From Gambelia wislizenii (taxonomy: Eukaryota; Chordata; Lepidosauria; Squamata; Crotaphytidae), in the NCBI GenBank assembly GCA_030847615.1, contig JAUMIR010000001.1, positions 256,497,187 through 256,561,186 of the forward strand: a DNA stretch of 64,000 nucleotides, written 5' to 3'. Both the position numbers and the translations under genes were made by a program. The notes under the pieces were generated by a model, which did no database searches, was not told the origin of the DNA, and saw only the letters and a list, made by a program, of their open reading frames with translations. Positions 1 to 12,700 of this stretch are shown here, one piece after another (the first letter of the stretch is position 1; every line of letters starts with the position of its first letter).

Positions 1-645
1 GTGGCTGAGGATTGGCTTTGGAGCAAAGCTGGGCGAGACTTCTGGTGGACGGGACTCTGTTCTGGTGCTTTTTTAAAAAAACTTGATTTACCCCCCAGTT
101 GTGCGCATATCTGGGTAAGCATATCTATACTTATTCAGTAATATAGCACTCTGGGACCATGTACTGTATATTCATATATTCACATGCATGACCAAACAGA
201 AGAAAAACACACAACTGGAGCAGCCCCAGCCATGTGGCTGGAAATAGTATGACATATAAGATACATGATCAGTGTAGGCTCGATGTGGGTGCACAGTGAT
301 TAGCATGTGGCAGGATATGCCAATCTATGATCTGAGAAACCCAGTAAGTGTGAGTTTACGGGGTTGCTGCAGATCAAAGAAATCCATTATGGCTGCAAAG
401 TAGGTGCGGGGTTTCCTGCTCGTGTAGCCAAGCCCTTGGTTACCATGGTTAGAAGTTCCAAGGCTTGGTAGTGTTACACCCTAAACAAATAGTTGCTTTT
501 CTTCATGAAGAAATGCTGTGCACCCTTTTTGGAAGCTAGAGGAGATATCTGAAAGCCTACTACTGTATACAAGATTTTATATCCCAACTGGGTACTCTTT
601 GTTTAGGGGGAGTTCAGGAAGAAAATAAAGAAGCACAATACTTAC
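1..645 (-). other. Part of AOX intron 22
   Basis: This is the intron after exon 22 on the minus strand; it starts with GTAAGT at 645-640 and runs out of the window. The next expected exon, encoding the segment that follows the FGGK motif, is not present. I recognise no repeat in this stretch. Confidence 0.75.
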
Positions 646-779
646 TTGTGTGCAGCTACTGCTGCAGCTGCTGCAAAAAATGAAGGTTTTGTTATCTTGC
701 CCCCAAAAGCTCCTCCCACTCGTCTTGTGTGGCACATTATCCTATTGGCTTGAACATCTAACACTGAAGCCACCAGTTC
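646..779 (-). CDS. AOX1: AOX exon 22: FGGK substrate-pocket segment (residues 791-834)
   Basis: Encodes [20 protein letters not shown] then [20 protein letters not shown] and VAAH. F815 corresponds to bovine F798. I819 stands where XDH has the substrate-binding Glu (bovine E802) and human AOX1 has V811. Ends two bases into codon 835 at GTAAGT; the gene then leaves the window. Confidence 0.94.
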
Positions 780-3700
780 CTAGAAAAATAGGATTCAGAT
801 TTTTTAAAAAATTATACACACACAAAACCTCCTTTGAAAAGAAAACCCAAATGGCCCATGTACTGACTTCTGTTCTTTCCTTTCTTTCAAGGAACTGCAG
901 AATCTATCAAGCCTTTGGTGATGCAATGTACAGGGAGAGGGAAAATTAAAGAGTTCTTTATTCATCAGTTACAGGCAGGTCTGTAACTCTTTACTGAGCT
1001 ATAACCTTTCACATACCACCGCTCAAAAAAGATTAAACAAGGATTCTATGCGGACTGTACAAAGTTTGCTGTACAAAAATGCCAGAATGGACACATGATT
1101 ATGTACCATGTTCCTACTTCCTTCTTCTCAAACTGGATGCACTCCCAGATTCTACCCTCAGAATGGAGACAAGCTATTGTCAGGGGCAGCCCTACAAATA
1201 GGCTCATCAAGGCAACCACTGCACACAGCATTTTTGTTTTGTTTTTAGAGCTTTTTATCTTATAATTGTATTTTATTCTTTTTAATACTGTAAATTGTTT
1301 GATTCAATTTTAATGTTCTCTTTTTGTAATATGTTTGTAATTGTATTGCTCTTTTAAATTGTGAGCTGTTTTGAGTCCCAATTTTGGGGGGAAAGGATAT
1401 AAATAAATGTTGTTGTTTTGGAGGGATCATTATGAAGAGCAGCAAATGGTTCATTATTAATGTATTCTTGAGGAATACCACACAAGCCTTTAAAGCAGAA
1501 TGCACCAGTAAGAGCAACGGAATTGAAACAAAAATCACTAGATGATGTTGGCTGAATTCGGTGGCCTTTCCATTTGTATTCTGTGACAGAGCCGTTTATT
1601 TCTCCTCATGGGCATTGTGCATGAATAAAAGCCTTTGCAATTCAAATCCACTTCAATTTGTTGTGCCGTAGCATGTAGTGGAGTTGTGACTGGATTATGT
1701 AAAAACACGTCAGTGGAGGGGGCGTGCCTGCTCTGCCCAAAGCTCCCAGACGTTTTGTTTCTCCGGCTTCCTGCCATTCAACTGCCGGTGGTCAGTGGTC
1801 ACTCCCTGCAAACTTACAGGCTAACTTTTAAATCTCAAATTTGAGAATTTAGCAGTAGCTAAATTTACCAATGCAGCCATTTAGCAATACTTCCATTTAA
1901 TGCATTTAATATAATGTTTTCTTCCCATTTAAAATACATGTAAAATAATGAATGAAATTAAGCTTTGCAAAAACTATTCCCTTTGCATCAACCTATGTAA
2001 ATTTGGAGGCTCTGGGCATTTAAAGAAACAGAGACCTATTTTGCTAGAACATCATGAGTTCAAACCTGCCTTTGGGAAAATTTTAATTCTTCCATTTGTC
2101 ATTTTAAGAATTTTAGAATTTTGTGTCCCCCTTCTTTTCTTACTTGGCAATGCAATTAAAATCCCTTTTTGTTGACAAAGGGGTGAATTCTGGTGATGGG
2201 GGGCGGGAGTCAAGCAGTTGAATGCAATGTATGAACTTAGAAAAATGCCACCTCAAAACAGGAAGTAGACTTTCAAAATGTCTGGGCCAGAATCCTGTAT
2301 CAGCTTCTTAGTTTAGTGCCTTAAATAACAAAAAATAAGTCTTTTGGGACAGGCAGGGGGGAGGGGGGAAAGGAAATTTTTAAATGTTAAAAAAAATTCA
2401 CCCCAGGTGGGATATGAACCAACAACCTCCTGGTCATTTCCTGCTTGCCACAGCAGCTGATGCAAGTTGACATTGGAGAAACCCCTGAATAGATGGATTT
2501 AAAAGGCATGCAAAGCAGAGGAAATTATGTTTTAAAGATGGAGGGGGGGAAGGAGGAGATCGTCGGGAGGCGTGGTTATCATATGGTGTGTGGTAACTGT
2601 CCTCCGCTTTTGAAACATGTTCCATTTCAGAAACGAATATGCAGTAAGTATGGTTTCTATTCCAAAATGCTTTCACTTTGTTTTGTCCCGGTTCTGCCAC
2701 GCAAATATGCCTCGTGTGGTATTCTTTCTTGTTGCATTTTTAATGCCAGTGAGGGGGAAAAGTGTTTGTGGGATTGTCTGCTTCGTGTGTCAATATCACC
2801 TGACTAACCTTGGGTATTATGCAACTTGACTTTGGGGCAGGAGTGGGGATCTTTGTTGCTGTGCTTCAGGCAACAAAATATTTTGGGACAGAACTGACTA
2901 TTGTTTTTAAGGCAGTTGTAGTGACATAACAGAGGCATTTACTTAATTTACTTTCTCCACACTGTTAACTCTGGCTAAAGAGATTTTGCAGGATTCTGAA
3001 ATGTCACCGAACCTGCAAAATCTGTTCACCAGAAGATTGTGGGGTGACTGCTCATTGGGGAGCAGCATGATGTCTCCCATAATCAGTTTGAACATTCTAG
3101 GGGAAGAGGGGATTGTTTTCTCAATTTCAGTCTCATGCCCTAGTGAATGTGAGTAAGGAAAGAGTGTGCATCTTAATTTACCCTGCAGGAAATGAAGCAG
3201 AACATGTCAAACATAGGTTGACTGAAAGCTGAATAGCACCCAGCTTTTATTTTCCCATATCCTGCCAGGGTCTTTCACACTACACAATTCTGGCACTATG
3301 ATTTCACTTTAGCTGCCATAGCTGCATCTTGTGGAATCTTGGGGTGGGCAGCTTAAGGAAGGGCCTTTAAAATTCTCTGCCAAGGTGCTCCTCTGGTGCC
3401 TCTGACCAAATTGCAGCCAGCATCCTGCCCCAGGATCCCACAGGAAACAGCCATGGCAGTTAGAATGGAATCATGGTGTTAGAATTGTGTTAAGTGGAAT
3501 CATAGTACTAGAAATGTGGACACTAGACCCTTTCATCAGAAACATGATAAAGGCTATTTCTTTTAATACTTCATCTTCAACAGTCTACCATTTTCAGACT
3601 CTCATAATTCTTATGTTGCTATGTAAATTGAACTTCTGATATTGTGTTTTGATGTAGGGTTTTTTTGCCTTAATGTTTTGTATCTGTTTTTACTTTTTGT

Positions 3701-6700
3701 ACATCAATTAAGGCATAATTAATGTTCTTCTCATTGTATTATTCACTTTAACAACATAAGTTTTATGATTCCTGCTGGGACCATGATTCATGATTCCTGC
3801 TGAAACCATGGCATAGCTTGCCCATGTTGAGGACAAAAGACTTTGGTTACCTCACCTGCACTTTTGCAGCAGCCTGCGTAGACACATATATATCCATTTC
3901 CTTATCTTCTTTTCTGGGGATGACAAACACACTATTTGTTTCCAGGTAAAAATGTTCTTGTCCTCCAACATGAATTTCACCTGTTTAAAAAATGCACATG
4001 ATAATACTGCATTTATTCCACCCCAATGCCTTGACAGTAAGGTAGTTAAATGAACAGAAACTATATACAGGATACTGTGGGACAACCAAGAACAATCTGA
4101 AGCAAAAGAAAATATGAAGAGATGCAGCAGAGGTGTACTTCTGCAGACAAAGGAAGGATTCTCATAGCTAGTTGTTGTTTTTATTAAGGTGAAACAAGCT
4201 CCAATGCTAAGCCTTTCACCTCAGGTAACTTTACCTAAGCAGAAACTCAGTGATACATTTCAGTGACATGTGAATCAGTTGACCGAATCCACTCTGCAGA
4301 AGGGTTGTTCCCCTGTCACAAAGGAGATTTTCAGATGGGGATAAAAATAGCATCCCCGTCTTGCTATCTCCTCTCCCTCCCACCCACCCCTGTCCTGGCA
4401 CAATAACAAACAGTTTTGCACTTGCCTTGATCGCCTGACGCTCCCTCCCCCTTGGCAGCCCAGGAGTGAATGCAGCTAAGAGAGCTCCATTCACTTCCTG
4501 GTTTCAAATCCTGGGCCGTTCTCGCGAGAGGACAAGCACGTGGGAAATTCAAAAATAAGAAGTCAAATACAAGTTAGAAAATGACAGCAAGCACAAAAAC
4601 ACACTTAAAAATACCAAGTAACCTGGGGAGGGTACAAAAAAGGGTGTCACTTACCTGGATGTCCTGATCGCACCTCGAAGTGTTCTGGAACAGATCTCCC
4701 ACTGATGCTGGCATCGCGCCAGCATAATGGGGCAGCTTTTCACTTGCCCGTCATTCCATTACAGAAACGGAATGGGCGATCTATTGATGGCTTAGCCCTT
4801 CAATAAAAAGAAACAATGGCGGAATGGGACCAGGACGGGAGCATGGCAACTCAGAGACGATGTAGTCTGAAAGGAAAGTCCTTTCGCGATCTGCTGGTGT
4901 CACTGTTATGCCATATTTACAGCATCTGATAATCTCCAAAAACCCCATCCAAGGGTGACAGCAGCTTACCTTCAAGGATTTGGTCAACTGTCTGAAAAGC
5001 TTTTTCAACATTTCCATTTTCTATTTTCTTTTCTTTTGACAGGAATGAGTTGTGCTCAATTGCCTCCTACAAGAGATGGGGAAATTTAGCATTCAGTCCC
5101 AGAAGAACATAAAAACAAAACAAAACACCAAGATTGTTGTCATCATTGTTGGTCTTTAAAATGCACTGGTATTCTTTCCCAGTACATTTGCACTGAGCTC
5201 ACTGCTGGTAAAGAGTTGCCTTGTGGATAATATGAACTGGACAATGTGCTCCTTTCCTGTCCATTGAACCCCTAATTCTATAAAGTGTATACCATGAGCA
5301 GAACTTACAAAAGTTACTTTTTTGAAATGAAACTCCTGGAATCCATAAGCCAGTACAGCCGATGGGCATGCTTGCAGGGGGATTCTGTTAGCTGTGGTCC
5401 AATAATGTAACTTTTCCAAGCTCTGAGCCCAAATGATTATCTTCCTACAAAATTTATGTTAAGACATGACTAGCCTGCAGTGAATGATCCTGGAAATAAA
5501 CATCTGCAGAATAACCTAAGAGAAGGACCTGCTGATCCAATAAGATCAACACATTTCAGCGGTAATTAGGTAGTAGGTGCCCACTGGAAACTGGCTAGTG
5601 GTTAATCTGTGAAATTTTGATATACTTTCAGTCCTTCCTGCCTTTATTGAGAGTACTACCAATAATACTAAAAGGGCTGAAGTCCTCTTTAGTCACTCTC
5701 CTCAGTTTTCTGCACTGGTTCTTTGTTGCTTGAGATGTGATTTTGAAAATAGCTCTTGAGATTTACCTACTGCTCCCTCTGTTGGAGTGGAGGGAAAAAG
5801 GCAACGGGAACAAAGGGCAGGAGCATTTTCCCTATGAGGAAGTATTTAACCTTTTTGTTGAAAGAAGGCAGTGAGGATTGGAAAACAGCAGAGTTCTAAA
5901 AAACATGCCTTGTTTTTTACTTAATAAGGGCATGCTTTTCTTCTCCTCTTTTAATACTAAAATTCAAACTCATCTAATGAAATGAATTGGCAATATAGCA
6001 CCAGCACACAGCACCTCAATTATTTTTTGGAACCTACTCCCACAAGTTATAGTGATGGCCAAAGGCTTAGGACTTTTTCAGACGTACCTTAAATCCGGAA
6101 GGAGCCATCAGGAGAGGAACGCAGCTGCTCTGCGGCAGGGAGCAGTTTCTGATGACACCGTCCCTCTCGCGTTACCCTCCATGTTCCTTCCATGTCGCAT
6201 GGAAGGAAAAGGCGCCACTTTTCACTCACGGAAGTTCTTCGTGAATAAAAAGTGGCGCCTTTTCCTTCCATGGAAGGAACATGGAGGGTAACGCAAGAGC
6301 GATGTCGTTGTCAGAAACTGCCCCCTGCCGCGGAGCAGCTGCGTTCCTCTCCTGACGGCTCCTTCCAGATTTAAGGTACGTCTGAAAAAGTCCTTAGATG
6401 GCTTTAAAAGTGAATTAGGCACATTTCTTGAGGTCATGGCTGCCAACTATGGTGGGTATATGGAACTGGTTGCTAGGTGGGCCAACAGCAGTGAAGGCCT
6501 GTTGCCTTCCTGCTTTATTGGTGGGCTTCCCAGAAATATCTGGCTGGTCATTGTCAGAAGTAGGTTGCTAGACTAGGGACTTTTTCAGACAGGGGACACC
6601 CCCCCCCCGAGGAGGTTGGGAGAAGAATGGGGCTGTCACACTTACACAGCTCCATTTCAGACAGCCCCATCCTCCTCTGTCCTCCTTCCGATCTTCCCCT

Positions 6701-9700
6701 GTGCTACTATCGCCGCTTTTTATTGATGGAAAACCTCTGTGAATAAAAAGCGCCGCCCGCATAACGGGGGAAGGTCCAGAGGAGGACAGAGGAGGATGGG
6801 GCTGTGTAAGCTTGACAGCCCCTTACTTCTCCCAGCCTCCTCGGGGATTTCCCCCCCACCAGATAGGGCCTTGCTCTGATCTTGAAGGTTTCATCTTATT
6901 TCCTCCATTGGTTATGACAGTATACAAGAGAAACACCACCAATCTTCACAAACAGGGGCTGGTTTTTACCTCAATTGTCAAAATCAATTCCAGATCTTGA
7001 TACTCTATCTTCACTTTGCTTTTGGCATTCTTTGCACATTCATAGGTCTCTGCAACTATACCACAGATAATGTGTCCAATGTAGATTACCTGCATGAGAA
7101 CCAATCAAAAGGAAACTGTGACTTTATTATACAGGATATTGATGGCATGGTTTTGAGCCACCCCAATAAACATTGTCCTAAGTCTGTGGTAGTTTCAAAC
7201 TGTGCTCCAGGAACTCTAAGCTTTCTTGGAACTCTTCTTGGAATGCTTCTGAGGCATTCTGCAGTATAGGTTGGGCAAGTTTCCCTGAATGACAGCTTAC
7301 CTCCTACCAGTTATGGTGGCTATGTCTGAAATGCTGAAAGAGAGGAAATGTATCATACACAGAGGTGATGCATCATCCACATCATCCAGGGTGCTCATTT
7401 GCATAACATTTGTATAGATTAACTATACATAAAGATGCTAGTTTCTAAGTCATTACTATAATTTGGACAATACCATACAGAAGAAAATTATGGTCTTGTC
7501 TATGTGGTCAAAATAATACGAATGGGGTGTGAATGGAAGGTCATACAGACATTCGTATAAATACGTGTCATTAGGCATGGGGGAGTCAAATCTACTGCAA
7601 AGTCCGTGTGCATTGGTGTTCGGGGCTTCGTCCAGATTTTTTTAAAAAAAGCTCCATACAACATGTGAATGCGCAATCTTTTGAACACTTACATTCATAC
7701 AGATACGAACAGGCAGCGTAATGGCTGGACGAGCACGGGGGTGTGTGGCTAGCAAACAGAGAAAGTGCCTGCGGCTGCCATGTTAACTTTTCAGCTAAGC
7801 AAGGGTCCGGTAAGTTGATCAAACAGCAATTTTATACTCTTTTTCTTTCTTTTTTTGTAAATACGAACGATTGCTTGTGCGCACCATGGGAAACTTTTTT
7901 TAAAAAATTGATTGCAGATTTAAAATCACAAGTAAATCACTCGTGGATGCTATCTTGGTTAGGGGTCATGCAGAGTTTAGGGGGGCTCTTTTGTCTGTGA
8001 AGACAGGTCGCATCATTGTGAATGCCTGCTTTTTCGGACATGTTTGTATCCCACCCCCACTTGTACAGAGAAGACCTATGATTGGGTGATGTGTCTGCTG
8101 TCCAGGTGCTCATTCTTGATGGACACCTTCAAGGCCTATTCTGCCTCTTCCTTCTTTATAGTTCTTTCTCTTTAAACCAGATTTAGACTGGGCTGTCCTT
8201 CAATCAGAGGGACTCTCCAATGTAAAACAGGAGACAGGGTGGAGATCTGTTCATGCAGTGCTGAATGGAGCTCTTTAACATTTCTCATCAAAGATCTGCA
8301 GTAATGGGAGCAGCTACAACTAGTGATTATTTCCTTTTCTCTGGAACTGGTTAGCTTGTTCCTCCAAAGCAAGCGAGTTCCGCCTGTTCAATTGAAATCA
8401 TTTAAGTAGGATAATCATAAACTTGCATCTTTGGCAGAGAAAAAGTAGATTTAGAACATAATGCTATAACTGGCTATCTGAACTCAATGGGGGATTTTTC
8501 AAAGTAGGACAAAAAACCCAAACCAACATGTACCTCATCATCAGCAAACACCTCCTCTTTTCCATCACCATTTTTGCCTGGAATATCATTAGCTGTAACC
8601 ACAGCAACTACCCCTGGCTCTTCCAAGGCCTTTGATACATCAATGGATCTGAAAAAGTAAAAGACATAGAAAATTATATTTTCCAATTTTGGTCGTAACC
8701 AAGAATAAGATGAATTTGTGAATATATGTGCCTGTTTGTGATTTAAAATGGAAATATTCAAAGATAAAAAAATAAAATTAAATGTTCGCCCTAGTTAATG
8801 GATGGGGGTGAATAGGTAAAGCACATACTCCTGCAGTTAGAAACAGGTAATTTTTTTTTAAGTCCTCAAAATAAGTAAATCTAAAAATCTTTTTGTACCT
8901 TACCCACACCTGAATATAAAGGAAAATTAACCAGGGACAGAATTTCAAATCAAGAAGAAGATACCTCCCTCGTGCTATGATGTAATATAACATTGTTCCC
9001 CTTACATTAAATGGCTTCCTCTTGAAATCTTCATCCAAATGAGCAAACTGCCAATTCAGAAATTTAACTCATCCAAATTGGAGGCATTCTGCAGCCTTTT
9101 GTAGTCATCTCTCTCTGATTATTTTTTAAAAAACTGACATTTTTATTTTCTAAATATTTCTATTTTTTTCCTGTTAACCTAATATGAGTAAAAAGATTAA
9201 ACACTGAGAGCTACCATTAAAATATTAAATGCTGAGTCAGCATGCATATAAAGAAGTAGGCTGATGCCACCCTTTAACAAGGGTATTGACACTGCACAAT
9301 TATCAGTTTGATGCCATTTTAACTGTCATGGCTCCTGTAGGGACCTCCATCTATCCCATCACTGCTACCAAATGTGAGGACTTCTACTTATCCCCATTGC
9401 TATGGAATCATATGTGAGGACCTTCGAGATATCCTTGTTGTTCCTGTGTGAGACTTTATTCTGATAATCCCACTATTGGACACCACTATAATCCCACCAT
9501 TGGACACTACCCTTAAATCAGTTTGCCACCACAAACACTAATATCATTATTGTAGCATTCCCAGAGGCACATGCGTATAATACAAAAATAATTTATTAAA
9601 TACATGTTCAACATACAGTTAAAGATTACTTGGTATAGAAGTTTATGTTTAAAGGCATTGTTGTTGTTATTGTTGTATGCCTTCAAGTCATTTCCAGCTT

Positions 9701-12700
9701 ATGGCAACCCTAAGGCAACCCTATCATGGAGCTTTCTGAGGCTGAGAGGGTGTGACTTGCCCAAAGTCACCCGGTGGCTTTCCATGGCTGAGTGGGGATT
9801 CGAACCCTGGTCTCCAGAGTTGTAGTCCAATGCTCAAACTACTACACCATGCTTACTGTTACTTATTTAACACATCAAAATCCTAACTGATTCTAACACA
9901 TCTCACTAATTCTTTCACTATCTTCTCATAATTCTAGGTGAACCTAACTAACTGTCCTGAGTCTAATTTATTTCTGTCCTTAACTGACAGTCTCCACCCC
10001 CTGAACTATCACCTTTCCTGTAAGTCTAACTAACCCATATTTCTCTGCCAACTCACTGTCTCACACCTCTCTTCAAACAATCAGCCAGTCACCAGTCCAT
10101 AATAGCACAGCTATATCCTAAAGAATCCTGTATCCTGCACATGTATAGTTTGGTGAGAGGTACTTGCAATTCTCTCCTATTGAACTCCCCTGCATTCCAT
10201 CACTAGAGCTTCCTAGCAAAGAATTTGAAGTACCTCAGCACCAAACTACAAATCCCAAGATTCCCTAGGAAGGAGTCATGAAACTGGTGTCAAATTGCTA
10301 TAATGGTGTAGTGTGAATACACTCTGAATGCTAACTCTGTTGCCCTAAAGCAATACAAACAGGCAAGAGATATTTGGTGGTTGAGAACAGAAGCCTTATG
10401 GGCCAGATGCACTGAACAAGTCCACCTGGTGCCAACAAATCACACCCTACTCTTCCTTAAAACAAACAGAGGTACTACCTCCTTCTTTTCATCTACATCA
10501 CATTTGGAGCTATTTCACCACTGAATCAAAGGAACCAAAGACTGAAGGGATATGTTCTGAATCTTTTAGAATAGGTCCCTCCCCAGCCATACATTTCTCA
10601 TAAATACACTTTTTAGGAACTTACAATATCTTTGCATGAGCTCGCGTGCTGGTGACCACAGCCATGTAGAGCTGTCCATCAGCTGGAGCAATATCATCAA
10701 CATAGACAGCTTCACCGGTGGCATGTTTCATACCAGACTCGTGCCTGATGGGACGCCCCACTGGGTCCTGAGGAGGCTGATCACAGTCTACATCCTTTCA
10801 CAAAGTAAGAAGTCATTTAGTTTATAGACTCTCCATGAGATTTCTGTTTTCATAGGCACAACTGATGTTGCTACAACGCAAGGCCTTTTTAGTAATATTG
10901 CCAAAGTCCTCTGGCATTTGACCACCATCTCATAAACACTCTGATACACCTTGAAAACCACTCTATTTCACTGGGAATTGGGATTAGAATAACATTGGCT
11001 GGAATGTTGTATTGCAGTTATGGATTCATAACATGGAATTATGGATCCATAACTTATTTGTGTTCACAAAGCCTACATATTCACAATTGTGGCACTATTG
11101 CCATGATCATAAAAGTCCCCCAATCCTGCTTTACTGGGCATCAGCCACTGAAAATGGCAGAGGTCTGTTCTCCTGTCAAAAAAGATGCAGCATCCTGACA
11201 TTTCCACACACCAGCAATTTCCAGTGCAAGGAGGAATTGCGACAGGCATCCTGCTTCTGACTATCACACCAGAGATCGCTGGTGGGAGGCTAGTGGAAAC
11301 ATCACTCCACAGCACCCCAATCAACAGGAGAACACACCTCCATCGCTCGTAGGGGCTGATGCCCAGTAAAGCAAGACTGGGGGAGGTTGGCCCAAGAGAC
11401 ACTACAAATAAAATAAATAAAACCAAGCAACAAAAAAGCTCACAGAGTAGAAATTCAAGGAGATATTGGTCACGATAACAGACCAGGCATTAAATTAACT
11501 AAGTAGCTGATCTAGGATCCTGGCCTGTGTTTCTCTGACTTTTTGCACTATCAGCCTTTTTGTTGCTTGGTTTTATTTATTTTATTTGCATATTTAGTTT
11601 TAGGGGGGAATTTTTAGATTTTTTTTGTCCTTTTTAAATTATAAGGCCACTTTGAAGGCCTTTGTGACCAAAAAAGCAATATAAAATGTACATATATACA
11701 AAAACAGAGATAGGTAAGCAGGTAGGTTGGTAGGTAGGGAGATATCTGATAGATATATTGGAAAGGGGGTTTGAATCAAAGATGCTTCCAGCTAGCTCTT
11801 AGTGTTAACAAATCCCCCTGTTTTCCATTGTAAGCTACAAATGGGATCAGAAATGATTTTCCATCAAGGATGTCACACTTTTTCTATGTAGTGGTGTGGA
11901 AAAAGTAGGTGAACCAGTTAGGATTGTCACATTTAATTTCCGATCTAAAAAGTTATTAGAGCTTAATCTAACCCCACTATCCTAGATAAAGACCAACAGA
12001 TTAAACAAATGACAGGCAAACATGATGCATTCTCAACATGCAACAATATCCATTTGTGAAAAAGTGTGCATAGCTTTAGATTCAGCACCTAGTGGCACCT
12101 CCTTAAGCAGCAATTACTTTAATTCCTGGAACTCTCATACTGGTTTTAAGATATTTGAGGGTTTCCTTGATTGAACAACTCACTTGAACTCCTACCATAA
12201 CAGTTCAATGGGGTTTCAGTCCAGACTTTTAGGCCATTCTAAAACATGGAATTATTTTTTCTGCAGCAATTCTTCAAAAGATTGTCAGGGATTGTAGAAA
12301 CCATGTGTGGAAATTTTACAATAAAAGGAGCAATTGGCCAGTAGAAGCCAGTAGAGAGGGCTATGAGCACAGCTGGTGTTCACTGTTATGGAGTGCTCAG
12401 AGCCTGATGTGTGGGAGTTGCTGCAGTACTGTCTGTACAACTCATATCTTCATGGGAAAGGATTGTACAAACTATGAGCTTGGGAACAGCTATTTGGGTA
12501 TGATTGTAGAACCCATCATGTTATGTATAAATAGCAGTGCAATCCTTTGTCCCAGTCTCTTCAGCTCTCTTCATGTATGCTTGTATGGATCCTCATGGAT
12601 CAACTCTGTATATATTCTGCTATGCTATTGTAAAGACGTGTAGTTTAGACACACCCTGTGTCTGAGTGCTTTATTGACAGCCTTATGCAGGCCACATGTG

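Noticed and set aside
2401..2460. tRNA-like stretch GGGATATGAACCAACAACC
   Set aside because: Only a weak box-B-like word, without a box A or a cloverleaf.
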